Part shown: positions 7,369 through 14,136 of the stretch, in pieces | Numbering within the stretch: the stretch's first letter is position 1 | Layout of the letters: each line of letters begins with the position of its first letter | Origin: an uncultured Lachnospiraceae bacterium | GTDB taxonomy: Bacteria > Bacillota_A > Clostridia > Lachnospirales > Lachnospiraceae | Direction: 5' to 3' | NCBI GenBank assembly: GCA_902795835.1 | Contig: CADBNA010000330.1 | Location: forward strand, 1 to 15,962 | Length of the DNA stretch: 15,962 nucleotides | The notes under the pieces: generated by a model | What the model was told of the DNA's origin: nothing | The model's input: only the letters and a program-made list of their open reading frames with translations | The model's database searches: none | Position numbers and translations under genes: made by a program

Positions 7369-9807
7369 TTACCCCATAATAACTCTGACATCCGCGTCTG
7401 AGACACCCGCGGGAATCTCAGCAATTACATTTCCCTGGACCGGACGGCCGTTAACGGTGATCTCCCGCACGCCCTTCTGGACACCCGCCGTGTTGTCAAC
7501 TGTGATGTGGAACGTCACGCCCCGGAAAGTGCGGTTCAGTGTGTATCCCTTCACTGTGTCCGGTATGCAGGGATCGATTCTCAGCCCGCCGAGCGTCGGC
7601 TGGATGCCCAGAATATACTGGCTGATTGCCGTAAAGGTCCAGGCGGCGGTTCCGGTGAGCCAGCTGTTTTTACCTTCGCCGAAGGTCGGGGCGTCTATGC
7701 CGGCTATCGTCTGGCAGTAGACATACGGCTCTGTGCGATGGATCTCACTGATGTCCTCCAGGTATACGGGACAGGTTTTGCGGAATACTTCGAAAGCCCG
7801 GTTTCCCCGGCCGATCATGGTCTCCGCGCAGACAATCCAGGGGTTGTTGTGGCAGAAAATACCCGCGTTTTCCTTGTATCCGGGCGGATAGGAAGATATC
7901 TCGCCCAGTTCCGGACGGTATACGGTATACGCAGGCTGAAGCAGGACAATGCCGTATTTCGTGTCCAGCCGTTCCCGGACACTGTCGAGCGCCTGCTCCG
8001 CCTTGCCGTTTTCCAGGCCGACGCCTGCCATGACGCACATTCCCTGCGGCTCGATAAAGATCTGTCCCTCGCTGCAGAGCCGGCTTCCCACAGGTCTGCT
8101 TTCCGCGTCAAAGGCCCGGATGAACCAGGCGCCGTCCCAGCCGGCATCCTGTATGCGATCACTCATCTGCGAAACCGCCAGACGGACTTCGGCCGCTTCG
8201 GCATCCAGTCCCCGCGCATCACAGAGCTCGGCGTATTCCTGTCCGTACCTGACAAACATGCCGGCTATAAAGACGCTTTCTGCTGTCGGCCCCTCGCTGG
8301 GACCGGAGGTCTGGAAACTCTCGCCGGGTTCTGTTGAAAAGCAGTTCAGGTTCAGACAGTCGTTCCAGTCCGCTCGTCCGATCTGCGGGAGACCGTGAGG
8401 GCCCAGGTGCGTCCGAGTAAAATGAAAGCTGCGGCGCAGGTGTTCCATGAGCGGGGCCGACTTTGCATCATCATTGTCAAAGGCGCAGGGCTCATCCAGG
8501 ATCGAAAAGTCCCCGGTTTCACGGATATAGGCGGAAGTTCCGGCGATCAGCCAGAGCGGGTCGTCATTGAATCCGCTTCCGATATCCGCATTTCCTTTTT
8601 TGGTGAGCGGCTGGTATTGATGGTAGGCGCTGCCGTCTTCAAACTGCGTGCAGGCGATGTCGATGATGCGCTCCCGTGCCCGTGCGGGAATCAGATGCAC
8701 AAACCCCAGAAGATCCTGGCAGGAATCCCGGAACCCCATCCCTCTGCCCAGACCGCTCTCATAGTAGCTGGCACTGCGGCTCAGGTTGAAAGTGACCATG
8801 CACTGGTACTGGTTCCAGATGTTTACGAGCCGGTTCAGCCGGACATCCTCTGTCTGTACCGTATATACGGACAGGAGATTCGACCAGTATTCTTTCAGCT
8901 CGGAGAGGGCAGCAGCAGCCTGGGCGTCAGTCATGTACTTCTGCATCAGACGGCGGGCCGGCTCTTTGTTGATGACATCGGGCGCCTCGAATTTCCGGTC
9001 CGCCGGATTCTCACAGTATCCCAGAAGGAAAATAAAGCTGGCTTCTTCCCCGGGAGAAAGATCCACTTCCAGGTGATGGCTCCCGACAGGAGCCCATCCG
9101 TGGGCAATGCTGTTGCGGCTGCGGCCTTCCAGGACAGCTTCCGGATCCGCAAAAGAACGGTACGGGCCGGTAAAGGCATCCCTGCTGGTGTCAAAGCCGC
9201 AGACGGGCCTGTTGACGGCGTATACGGCAAAATGGCGGCGCCGCTCCCGGTATTCCGTCTCATGGTAGATGGCGTTTCCCTCCACCTCTACTTCTCCTGT
9301 GGAAAAATTACGCTGAAAATTGGAGGCATCATCCTGGGCGTTCCAGAGACAGAATTCCACAAAGCTGAACAGATGAAGATGTTTTTCTTTCGCCCCGTTG
9401 TTCTTCAGCGTGAGCCGGTTGATTTCACAGGGATCCCCCAGAGGGACAAAGGCCGTAAGCTCTGCCCGGACCTGGTTTTTTTCACCGGTGATAACCGTGT
9501 AGCCCCGGCCGTGCCGGCAGGAATACGCGTCCAGAGGCGTCCGGACCGGCTGCCAGCCGGGGTTCCAGATGGTATCTCCGTCTTTGATATAGTAATACCG
9601 TCCGCCGTTATCGGAGGGACAGTTGTTGTACCGATAGCGGGTGAGGCGCAGCAGTTTTGCATCTTTATAGAAGGAATAGCCTCCGGCCGTGTTGGATATC
9701 AGACTGAAAAAGTCCTGAGAACCAAGGTAGTTGATCCAGGGCAGCGGAGTGCGCGGTGTGGTGATTACATATTCTCTTGCGTCATCGTCGAAGTGTCCGA
9801 ATTGCAT
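7369..9807 (-). CDS. cbp: Cellobiose phosphorylase, GH94
   Basis: This cytoplasmic enzyme splits cellobiose with phosphate into glucose and alpha-glucose-1-phosphate, saving an ATP compared with hydrolysis. It has 812 residues, the usual length for GH94 cellobiose phosphorylases (about 810). The N-terminal super-beta-sandwich domain (about 1-270) is followed by a helical linker and an (alpha/alpha)6 barrel. The barrel holds [36 protein letters not shown] and [12 protein letters not shown], where the second Asp of DWND (Asp483) corresponds to the family's general acid. The C-terminal part has [16 protein letters not shown] and [11 protein letters not shown]. The wording follows clostridial cellobiose phosphorylase rather than chitobiose or cellodextrin enzymes; cellodextrin phosphorylases are much longer. 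The ATG at 9807 has AAGGAGG about 6 nt upstream. No transporter or regulator is adjacent, so sugar uptake must be encoded elsewhere. Confidence 0.95.
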   Translation of the reverse strand: MQFGHFDDDAREYVITTPRTPLPWINYLGSQDFFSLISNTAGGYSFYKDAKLLRLTRYRYNNCPSDNGGRYYYIKDGDTIWNPGWQPVRTPLDAYSCRHGRGYTVITGEKNQVRAELTAFVPLGDPCEINRLTLKNNGAKEKHLHLFSFVEFCLWNAQDDASNFQRNFSTGEVEVEGNAIYHETEYRERRRHFAVYAVNRPVCGFDTSRDAFTGPYRSFADPEAVLEGRSRNSIAHGWAPVGSHHLEVDLSPGEEASFIFLLGYCENPADRKFEAPDVINKEPARRLMQKYMTDAQAAAALSELKEYWSNLLSVYTVQTEDVRLNRLVNIWNQYQCMVTFNLSRSASYYESGLGRGMGFRDSCQDLLGFVHLIPARARERIIDIACTQFEDGSAYHQYQPLTKKGNADIGSGFNDDPLWLIAGTSAYIRETGDFSILDEPCAFDNDDAKSAPLMEHLRRSFHFTRTHLGPHGLPQIGRADWNDCLNLNCFSTEPGESFQTSGPSEGPTAESVFIAGMFVRYGQEYAELCDARGLDAEAAEVRLAVSQMSDRIQDAGWDGAWFIRAFDAESRPVGSRLCSEGQIFIEPQGMCVMAGVGLENGKAEQALDSVRERLDTKYGIVLLQPAYTVYRPELGEISSYPPGYKENAGIFCHNNPWIVCAETMIGRGNRAFEVFRKTCPVYLEDISEIHRTEPYVYCQTIAGIDAPTFGEGKNSWLTGTAAWTFTAISQYILGIQPTLGGLRIDPCIPDTVKGYTLNRTFRGVTFHITVDNTAGVQKGVREITVNGRPVQGNVIAEIPAGVSDADVRVIMG

Positions 9808-9842
9808 AACAGCCTCCTTGGTAAATGGGGTATAATATCGTC

Positions 9843-9853
9843 TGCTGTCAGCA
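9843..9853. promoter_or_regulatory. Palindrome in the cellobiose phosphorylase leader
   Basis: TGCTG-T-CAGCA is a perfect 5-bp inverted repeat with a 1-nt centre, about 40 nt upstream of the phosphorylase start. It lies between the best promoter candidate and the ribosome site. It could be an operator or a small hairpin. No regulator gene is nearby, and a match this short can arise by chance. Confidence 0.25.
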
Positions 9854-9903
9854 AAACAGACTCTCTCAGGTGACAGCGAATACGATTAAGTAACCTGTTT
9901 CAT

Positions 9904-9932
9904 ATTATAGTGTGAGACTGCGGAAAAGTAAA
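9904..9932 (-). promoter_or_regulatory. Candidate promoter of cellobiose phosphorylase
   Basis: On the minus strand TTTACT (9932-9927) and a perfect TATAAT (9909-9904) are 17 nt apart, which would give a leader of roughly 90 nt. A second AT-rich element at 9831-9838 reads TATTATAC on the same strand but lacks a good -35. The 300-nt divergent region 9808-10107 therefore appears to be promoter DNA; I see no gene in it. Confidence 0.5.
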
Positions 9933-9987
9933 TCAGGAACATGAAGGATGAAAAAAGGCAAAAGAAACAAATTCTTCCAGTCATATT

Positions 9988-10016
9988 TTGACATGATGTA
10001 CAGATAATGCTATACT
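9988..10016 (+). promoter_or_regulatory. Strong promoter of the alpha/beta hydrolase gene
   Basis: A consensus -35 TTGACA (9988-9993) and a -10 TATACT (10011-10016) are separated by exactly 17 nt. A TG lies one base before the -10, making it an extended -10 as well. Transcription would start near 10023, leaving a leader of about 85 nt. This is among the clearest promoters in the window and suggests steady sigma-A-type expression. Confidence 0.85.
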
Positions 10017-10107
10017 GACACAAAAATATTCGATATTCTATCTTCACGGATGCTGGGGCGGCGGTGATGCCGGCCCTTATTTGCATAAAAAGAGGAGGAT
10101 ATTCCGT

Positions 10108-10887
10108 ATGGATGAGAGGAAGAGAAAAAGACACCGCATTTTCAAACGGATCGGAAGGATTTTCCGGATGATCCTTGTACTGGCGATTGCCGCCGGCATC
10201 ACGGCTTCCCTGATGTATGTGGGCATCGCTTACCATGCGGATGAGACGGCACAGGCATATCTGGACGGGCCGGGACAGCAGGAAGAGAATGCTTCTTCTG
10301 TTAAGATCCTGGATATTGAGCAGGGCCTTTTCCTGGACGGTGCGGGCACGGAGAATGCACTGGTTTTCTACCCGGGAGCCAAAGTCGAATACACGGCGTA
10401 TCTTCCTTTTCTTTACCGGCTGGCGGAAGACGGAATAGACTGTTTTCTGGTCAAGATGCCGGCAAATCTGGCCGTGTTCGGCAAAAACAAGGCAGAGCGG
10501 ATCATCCGGTATAATCCGTATGAGCACTGGTATATCGGCGGCCATTCCCTGGGCGGCGTGATGGCGGCGGATTATGCGGCGCGCCACGAGGAAGAGCTGG
10601 ACGGCGTCGTTCTGCTGGCTTCCTATCCGGCCAAAAAGCTCAGCGGTGATCTGAAGGTGCTGCAGATTTACGGAAGCGAAGACAGCGTCCTGGACGGGGA
10701 AAAGTTACAGGAAGCGAAGCAGTACCTGCCCCCGAACGCTGTGACGGAGGAGATAAAAGGCGGCAACCATTCACAGTTCGGAAACTATGGTCTGCAGGCA
10801 GGAGACGGACAGGCGGAGATTTCCGCACAGGAGCAGCAGACGATCACCGCCGCCAAAACGGAAGAACTGATTCTTGCCGGTTCATAA
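10108..10887 (+). CDS. Membrane-anchored alpha/beta hydrolase
   Basis: This 259-residue protein has a very basic N-terminus (residues 1-20), one membrane helix at about 20-41, and an alpha/beta hydrolase domain from about 65 on. The likely catalytic triad is Ser147 in the nucleophile elbow GGHSLGG, Asp192 in YGSED and His221 in GGNHSQFG. The domain is short, like the dienelactone-hydrolase-like Abhydrolase_5 group. The orientation, by the positive-inside rule, puts the catalytic part outside the cell. The frame is open from a TTG at 10081, but the ATG at 10108 has AGAGGAGG 9 nt upstream and is preferred. It has its own strong promoter and no close partner gene, so the substrate cannot be guessed; esterase or lipase-like activity is the general expectation for the family. 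Confidence 0.88.
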   Translation: MDERKRKRHRIFKRIGRIFRMILVLAIAAGITASLMYVGIAYHADETAQAYLDGPGQQEENASSVKILDIEQGLFLDGAGTENALVFYPGAKVEYTAYLPFLYRLAEDGIDCFLVKMPANLAVFGKNKAERIIRYNPYEHWYIGGHSLGGVMAADYAARHEEELDGVVLLASYPAKKLSGDLKVLQIYGSEDSVLDGEKLQEAKQYLPPNAVTEEIKGGNHSQFGNYGLQAGDGQAEISAQEQQTITAAKTEELILAGS

Positions 10888-10914
10888 GTGAATACTCTGT
10901 TACTTCTTCATATA

Positions 10915-10952
10915 AATACATCATTCTCTGAATACATTTAATCATTCTCTGA
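10915..10952 (+). repeat. Tandem direct repeat upstream of the flavoredoxin-like gene
   Basis: ATCATTCTCTGA occurs at 10920-10931 and again at 10941-10952, a 21-bp period or about two helical turns. Each copy is preceded by AATACAT (10915-10921 and 10931-10937). The pair fills the 78-nt gap before the flavoredoxin-like gene and ends just before its G-rich ribosome site. Same-face spacing fits a regulator site, but a simple duplication is equally possible. Confidence 0.7.
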
Positions 10953-10965
10953 TCGGGGGGAGGTT

Positions 10966-11724
10966 ATGGCAAAGACTGCATTTGAGAAGCCCGGAAACTT
11001 CCTCTATCCGGTTCCGGCTGTGATGGTAAGCTGCGCGGGACCGGACGGAAAACCGAATATCCTGACGGTGGCATGGGCGGGTACGGTATGTTCGGACCCG
11101 CCCATGCTCTCCATATCGGTGAGACGTGAGAGACACTCATATGAGCTGATCCGCAGCACGGGGGAATTTGTCGTCAATCTGACAAACCGTGAGCTGACAT
11201 GGGCCGCTGATTTCTGCGGTGTGCGGTCCGGCAGGGATGTGGACAAGTTTGCCGTCTGTTCTCTGACGCCGGGCAGAAGTCTGAAAATCCAGGCACCCAC
11301 AATCGAAGAGGCCCCTGTCAGCCTGGAGTGCAGGGTGACACAGATCTTGCCGCTGGGCAGTCACGACATGTTTCTGGCCGAGGTGCTCTGCGTGCAGGCG
11401 GATGACCGGTATATGGATGAAAACGGCCGCTTCCGGATGAATGACGCCGGCCTTGTCGCGTGGTCCCATGGATCCTACCGGGCATTGGGGAAGACACTCG
11501 GCACCTTCGGCTTTTCCGTCCGGAAAACCGGCTCCTCACGAAAAGAGACCGGAACCGCAGAAGGGCAGACGGCCCGGAAGACACACAGCGGCCGAATGGA
11601 AGGAACAGCCGGAAGACCGGAAAAAAAGAGAACCGGGAAAAATGAAAAAAGCAGCCTGGGAAAAGGGGACGGCAATGCGTCTGGACAAATATCTGGCCGA
11701 TATGGGGGCAGGAAAAAGAAGTGA
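10966..11724 (+). CDS. Flavoredoxin-like flavin reductase with basic C-terminal tail
   Basis: Residues 1 to about 187 form a flavin reductase/flavoredoxin domain that binds FMN and passes electrons. Landmarks are the start NFLYPVPAVMVSC, the NILTVAW strand, TGEFVVNLTNRE, CGVRSGRDVDKF, and an end in the form YRALGKTLGTFGFSVRK, where most family members stop. The protein then continues for 65 more residues (188-252) rich in Lys, Arg, Gly, Ser and Thr: 17 basic against 6 acidic, ending KKK. This tail has no recognisable domain and looks disordered. The ATG at 10966 follows a run of GGGGGGAGG with only 2 nt after the last G, an odd spacing; pairing further back in the G run would give a normal 6 nt. 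The last 50 nt overlap the start of rsuA, and the tail DNA contains its ribosome site. A lost stop codon could explain the tail. Confidence 0.88.
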   Translation: MAKTAFEKPGNFLYPVPAVMVSCAGPDGKPNILTVAWAGTVCSDPPMLSISVRRERHSYELIRSTGEFVVNLTNRELTWAADFCGVRSGRDVDKFAVCSLTPGRSLKIQAPTIEEAPVSLECRVTQILPLGSHDMFLAEVLCVQADDRYMDENGRFRMNDAGLVAWSHGSYRALGKTLGTFGFSVRKTGSSRKETGTAEGQTARKTHSGRMEGTAGRPEKKRTGKNEKSSLGKGDGNASGQISGRYGGRKKK

Positions 11725-12403
11725 TCTGAAAAAGGCAATCCGCAGAGGCGAGGCGGAAATAGACGGGGAGACGGTTCTGGATCCCGGCCGGGCAGTGCCG
11801 GCCGGGGCAGCCGTCTTTTTTCGGGGCCGACGGATCCGATATGAAGCGTATGTCTACTATATGATGAACAAACCGGCCGGGGTCATCAGCGCGACAGAAG
11901 ACAAAAGGCAGAAAACCGTCATTGACCTGCTGGAGGAGCCGGTAAGGCGGGACCTGTTCCCCGTCGGACGGCTGGACCGGGATACGGAAGGACTGCTGCT
12001 GCTGACGAATGACGGGAGCCTTGCGCATCGTCTGCTGGCCCCCGGACGCCATGTAGACAAGGTGTACCGGGTCCGCGTGCGGGGAATTCTCCCCGAAAAT
12101 GCCGTCAGCCTGTTCAGAAGCGGTCTGCGGGTAGACGACAGTCTGACAGCCCTTCCGGCAGACCTGCGGGTGCTGCAGGAAGGGGACGGAGAGAATCTGG
12201 AAGCGGAAGTGACGATCCGGGAGGGCAAATATCACCAGGTAAAACGGATGTTCCAGGCACTGGGCTGTGAGGTGACTGCCCTGAAGCGTCTGCGAATGGG
12301 AAGCCTGGAGCTGGACCCGGCCCTGGAGCCGGGCCGGTACAGACGGCTGACGGAGGAGGAACTGGCGGCGCTGAAGGCTGCTGCGGATCAGCCGAAACCA
12401 TAA
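11675..12403 (+). CDS. rsuA: RsuA-family rRNA pseudouridine synthase
   Basis: This enzyme converts a uridine to pseudouridine in ribosomal RNA; the RsuA type acts on 16S rRNA at position 516 in E. coli. It has 242 residues, normal for RsuA. An S4 RNA-binding domain covers about residues 1-50 (MRLDKYLADMGAGKRSDLKK), followed by the catalytic domain with MMNKPAGVIS and GRLDRDTEGLLLLTNDG, where Asp101 is the likely catalytic residue, and later EGKYHQVKRMF. The frame is open far upstream, to 11441, but the S4 domain begins at the ATG at 11675, which follows AAGGGG. An ATG at 11642 is a less likely start. It overlaps the flavoredoxin-like tail by 50 nt. RluB-type specificity cannot be excluded, though the sequence order fits RsuA better. 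Confidence 0.9.
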   Translation: MRLDKYLADMGAGKRSDLKKAIRRGEAEIDGETVLDPGRAVPAGAAVFFRGRRIRYEAYVYYMMNKPAGVISATEDKRQKTVIDLLEEPVRRDLFPVGRLDRDTEGLLLLTNDGSLAHRLLAPGRHVDKVYRVRVRGILPENAVSLFRSGLRVDDSLTALPADLRVLQEGDGENLEAEVTIREGKYHQVKRMFQALGCEVTALKRLRMGSLELDPALEPGRYRRLTEEELAALKAAADQPKP

Positions 12404-12469
12404 CTGCCGGAATGCGCGCAGCAAAAAAGCGCAGTCGGAGAGACCAGTCAAAAGAGAATAAACCACGGC

Positions 12470-12498
12470 TTGACAGTCCGAAAAATGCGTGATAGAAT
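12470..12498 (+). promoter_or_regulatory. Promoter of the SH3/SleB cell-wall protein gene
   Basis: A consensus TTGACA (12470-12475) and a TAGAAT (12493-12498) lie 17 nt apart, 94 nt before the start codon. The predicted transcript would begin near 12505 and carry the inverted repeats at 12514-12569. The 188-nt gap after rsuA holds no other gene, and no clear terminator for rsuA was found in it. Confidence 0.82.
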
Positions 12499-12513
12499 CA
12501 CTTGTAACAAAAA

Positions 12514-12569
12514 CGTAATATTTAAGAAATAGAAAAGACGAAATTAAACAATTATTTCGAAATATTACG
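12514..12569 (+). repeat. Nested inverted repeats in the leader of the cell-wall protein mRNA
   Basis: An outer perfect 10-bp inverted repeat pairs 12514-12523 (CGTAATATTT) with 12560-12569 (AAATATTACG). Inside it, 12539-12544 (CGAAAT) pairs with 12554-12559 (ATTTCG), and the two right-hand arms abut. A 15-nt A-rich bulge, 12524-12538, is left on the 5' side. The structure ends 7 nt before the AAAGGAG ribosome site at 12577-12583. It has no T run, so it is not an intrinsic terminator. A stabilising stem, a regulator site or a translation control element are all possible. Confidence 0.65.
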
Positions 12570-12591
12570 CGGTTCCAAAGGAGAATCTATC

Positions 12592-13956
12592 ATGTATAAG
12601 AAAAAAACTGCGGCCGCCTGCGGCCTGATCATGATGCTGACAATATCTTCCGCTCTGCCGGTTCTGGCTGATGAAACTGCCGGCGGCGCTGCCGGAGACT
12701 GGAACAAAAAGGCAGTGACTCTGGAGAGCGGCTACGTCAATATCCGTTCCGATGCCGGGGCGGAAGAAGCCCTTGTCGGCGTGCTTCTTCCGGGAAGCGT
12801 TGTGGAGATTCTGGGACGCAAGAATGAGTGGACCAGAATTCATTCCGGCAATGTCGACGGATTTATCCGTTCAGACCTGCTGGTAAGCGGGGAAGAAGCC
12901 AGAATAGCCTATGAGTCAAACACGGCTCCGTCCTCCGGAACCGTCAGCGCGGATGTTCTGTGTGTGCGTTCGGGCAAATCCGCATCCGACGGCATTCTGG
13001 GAATCATGCTGTCCGGAGAACGGATGAATTTTCTGGGATATGAAGACGGATGGTATGAGATTGAGTACAACGGCGAAAAAGCCTATGTTTCGGAACAGTA
13101 TGTGTCACCCGGCGAAAAAGTAGAGACAGCCCTGACGCTGGAAGAATTCGATGCCCTGACAAGCCAGGGAATGATATCTCTTCCCGAGACGGACACTGCC
13201 GATGACAGCGCTGACCAGGCGGACACCGTTCCGGCGGCAGAAGATGTCTATGCGGCGCTTGTCCTTCCCGAAGCAGCAGCCGCGGTCTACACAGAGACGC
13301 CGGTATATACAGATGCAGCTCCGGCCGCGGTCTATGAAGATACCACTGCGGAGACAGGCTATCAGGAGCCGGTTCTCAATGACAGCGCGGCTGTCTATGG
13401 AACAGACCTGACTGCCGGTACAGAGACTGTGCAGGACAGTGCCTATACAGGCAGCGCCTACACAGACAATACCTATACAGACAATACCTATACAGATACT
13501 GCCTACACCGACGGCACATACACAGACAGTGCCTATACAGACAGCACGTATACTGATACAGCATACACAGACAATGCCTATGCCGACGGCTCATACACAG
13601 ACAATACGGCTGCAGCCGGCGTCAGCTCTTCCGATCTCGACCTGCTGGCAGCAATCATACAGTGTGAAGCCGGCGGAGAGAGCTACACAGGAAAAGTCGC
13701 TGTCGGAGCCTGCGTCCTGAACCGTATGCAGAGTGATTCCTTCCCGGATACGATTTCCGATGTCGTATACCAGAGCGGCCAGTTTACACCTGCCATGACC
13801 GGATCTCTGGACCAGACGCTGGCAGAAGGAGCAAGAGCCGACTGCTATGAAGCGGCCCAGGCTGCCCTGAGCGGGGAAAATCCGATCGGAGACCTGCTGT
13901 TCTTCCATGCCGGAGGAGGAGACGGACTTACCATCGGCAATCAGACGTTTTATTAA
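12592..13956 (+). CDS. Secreted SH3-domain and SleB-type cell-wall hydrolase with Tyr-Thr-Asp repeats
   Basis: This 454-residue protein starts with a signal peptide (about 1-26, likely cut after VLA). Two bacterial SH3 domains follow, about 41-100 (VNIRSDAG, GFIRSDLL) and 116-173 (LCVRSGKS, AYVSEQYV), which usually bind peptidoglycan. An acidic, Ala-rich stretch (about 195-282) leads to 11 tandem pentapeptides of the form xxYTD (283-337). The C-terminal domain (346-454) is of the SleB/CwlJ Hydrolase_2 type: IIQCEAGGE with probable catalytic Glu359, then VVYQSGQFTPAMTG, ending in IGNQTFY. It should cut peptidoglycan outside the cell. The ATG at 12592 has AAAGGAG 8 nt upstream. The gene has its own promoter and terminator. 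SleB itself is a spore-germination lytic enzyme, but many members act in growing cells, and nothing here points to spores. Confidence 0.92.
   Translation: MYKKKTAAACGLIMMLTISSALPVLADETAGGAAGDWNKKAVTLESGYVNIRSDAGAEEALVGVLLPGSVVEILGRKNEWTRIHSGNVDGFIRSDLLVSGEEARIAYESNTAPSSGTVSADVLCVRSGKSASDGILGIMLSGERMNFLGYEDGWYEIEYNGEKAYVSEQYVSPGEKVETALTLEEFDALTSQGMISLPETDTADDSADQADTVPAAEDVYAALVLPEAAAAVYTETPVYTDAAPAAVYEDTTAETGYQEPVLNDSAAVYGTDLTAGTETVQDSAYTGSAYTDNTYTDNTYTDTAYTDGTYTDSAYTDSTYTDTAYTDNAYADGSYTDNTAAAGVSSSDLDLLAAIIQCEAGGESYTGKVAVGACVLNRMQSDSFPDTISDVVYQSGQFTPAMTGSLDQTLAEGARADCYEAAQAALSGENPIGDLLFFHAGGGDGLTIGNQTFY
13438..13602 (+). repeat. Eleven-copy 15-bp tandem repeat encoding xxYTD pentapeptides
   Basis: Eleven consecutive units encode SAYTG, SAYTD, NTYTD, NTYTD, TAYTD, GTYTD, SAYTD, STYTD, TAYTD, NAYAD and GSYTD. 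The DNA keeps a TAYACAGAC-like core every 15 bp, so units can be gained or lost without a frameshift. Looser VYTE and VYTD copies lie just upstream, at about 13288-13311, suggesting older repeat growth. The array forms the linker between the SH3 and hydrolase domains. Confidence 0.92.
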
Positions 13957-14000
13957 GATATGTCCGGAGACGCCGGGATCAAAAATAACCAGGGATTAAC

Positions 14001-14036
14001 GGAGCTTTGCTTTCGCGGCAAAGCTCCTTGTTTTTT
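14001..14036 (+). terminator. Intrinsic terminator after the cell-wall hydrolase gene
   Basis: A perfect 10-bp GC-containing stem, GGAGCTTTGC with GCAAAGCTCC (14001-14010 and 14018-14027), closes a 7-nt TTTCGCG loop and is followed by TTGTTTTTT. It lies 45 nt past the stop codon and is the clearest terminator in the window. Confidence 0.95.
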
Positions 14037-14056
14037 CGGGGGGCTTGCTGTACAAT
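14028..14056 (+). promoter_or_regulatory. Candidate promoter of argF-birA
   Basis: TTGTTT (14028-14033) and TACAAT (14051-14056) are 17 nt apart and lie about 80 nt before the argF start. The -35 box is the T run of the preceding terminator. In the leader, GTGCGCAC (14076-14083) and GCGGA-A-TCCGC (14100-14110) are palindromic. I see no ARG-box-like pair of the TGAAT...ATTCA type that would mark ArgR control. Confidence 0.55.
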
Positions 14057-14136
14057 GTGCGGTAAAGTCAACCGGGTGCGCACAAAGGAGCATCCGGAAG
14101 CGGAATCCGCAGTAAGCAGGCCGGGAGGATTATGCC

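Noticed and set aside
8395..9873. A 492-codon plus-strand frame opposite cellobiose phosphorylase
   Set aside because: The opposite strand encodes a clear GH94 enzyme over the whole length; this frame has no recognisable domain.
9886..10587. A 233-codon minus-strand frame opposite the alpha/beta hydrolase and its promoter
   Set aside because: It overlaps a gene with a convincing promoter, ribosome site and catalytic triad, and itself shows no start signal or domain.
12413..12433. Possible terminator after rsuA, TGCGC pairing with GCGCA
   Set aside because: The stem is only 5 bp with an 11-nt loop and there is no T run after it.
11318..12466. A 382-codon minus-strand frame opposite rsuA and the flavoredoxin-like tail
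   Set aside because: The plus strand has RsuA with S4 and catalytic motifs; the minus frame is low-complexity and unrecognised.
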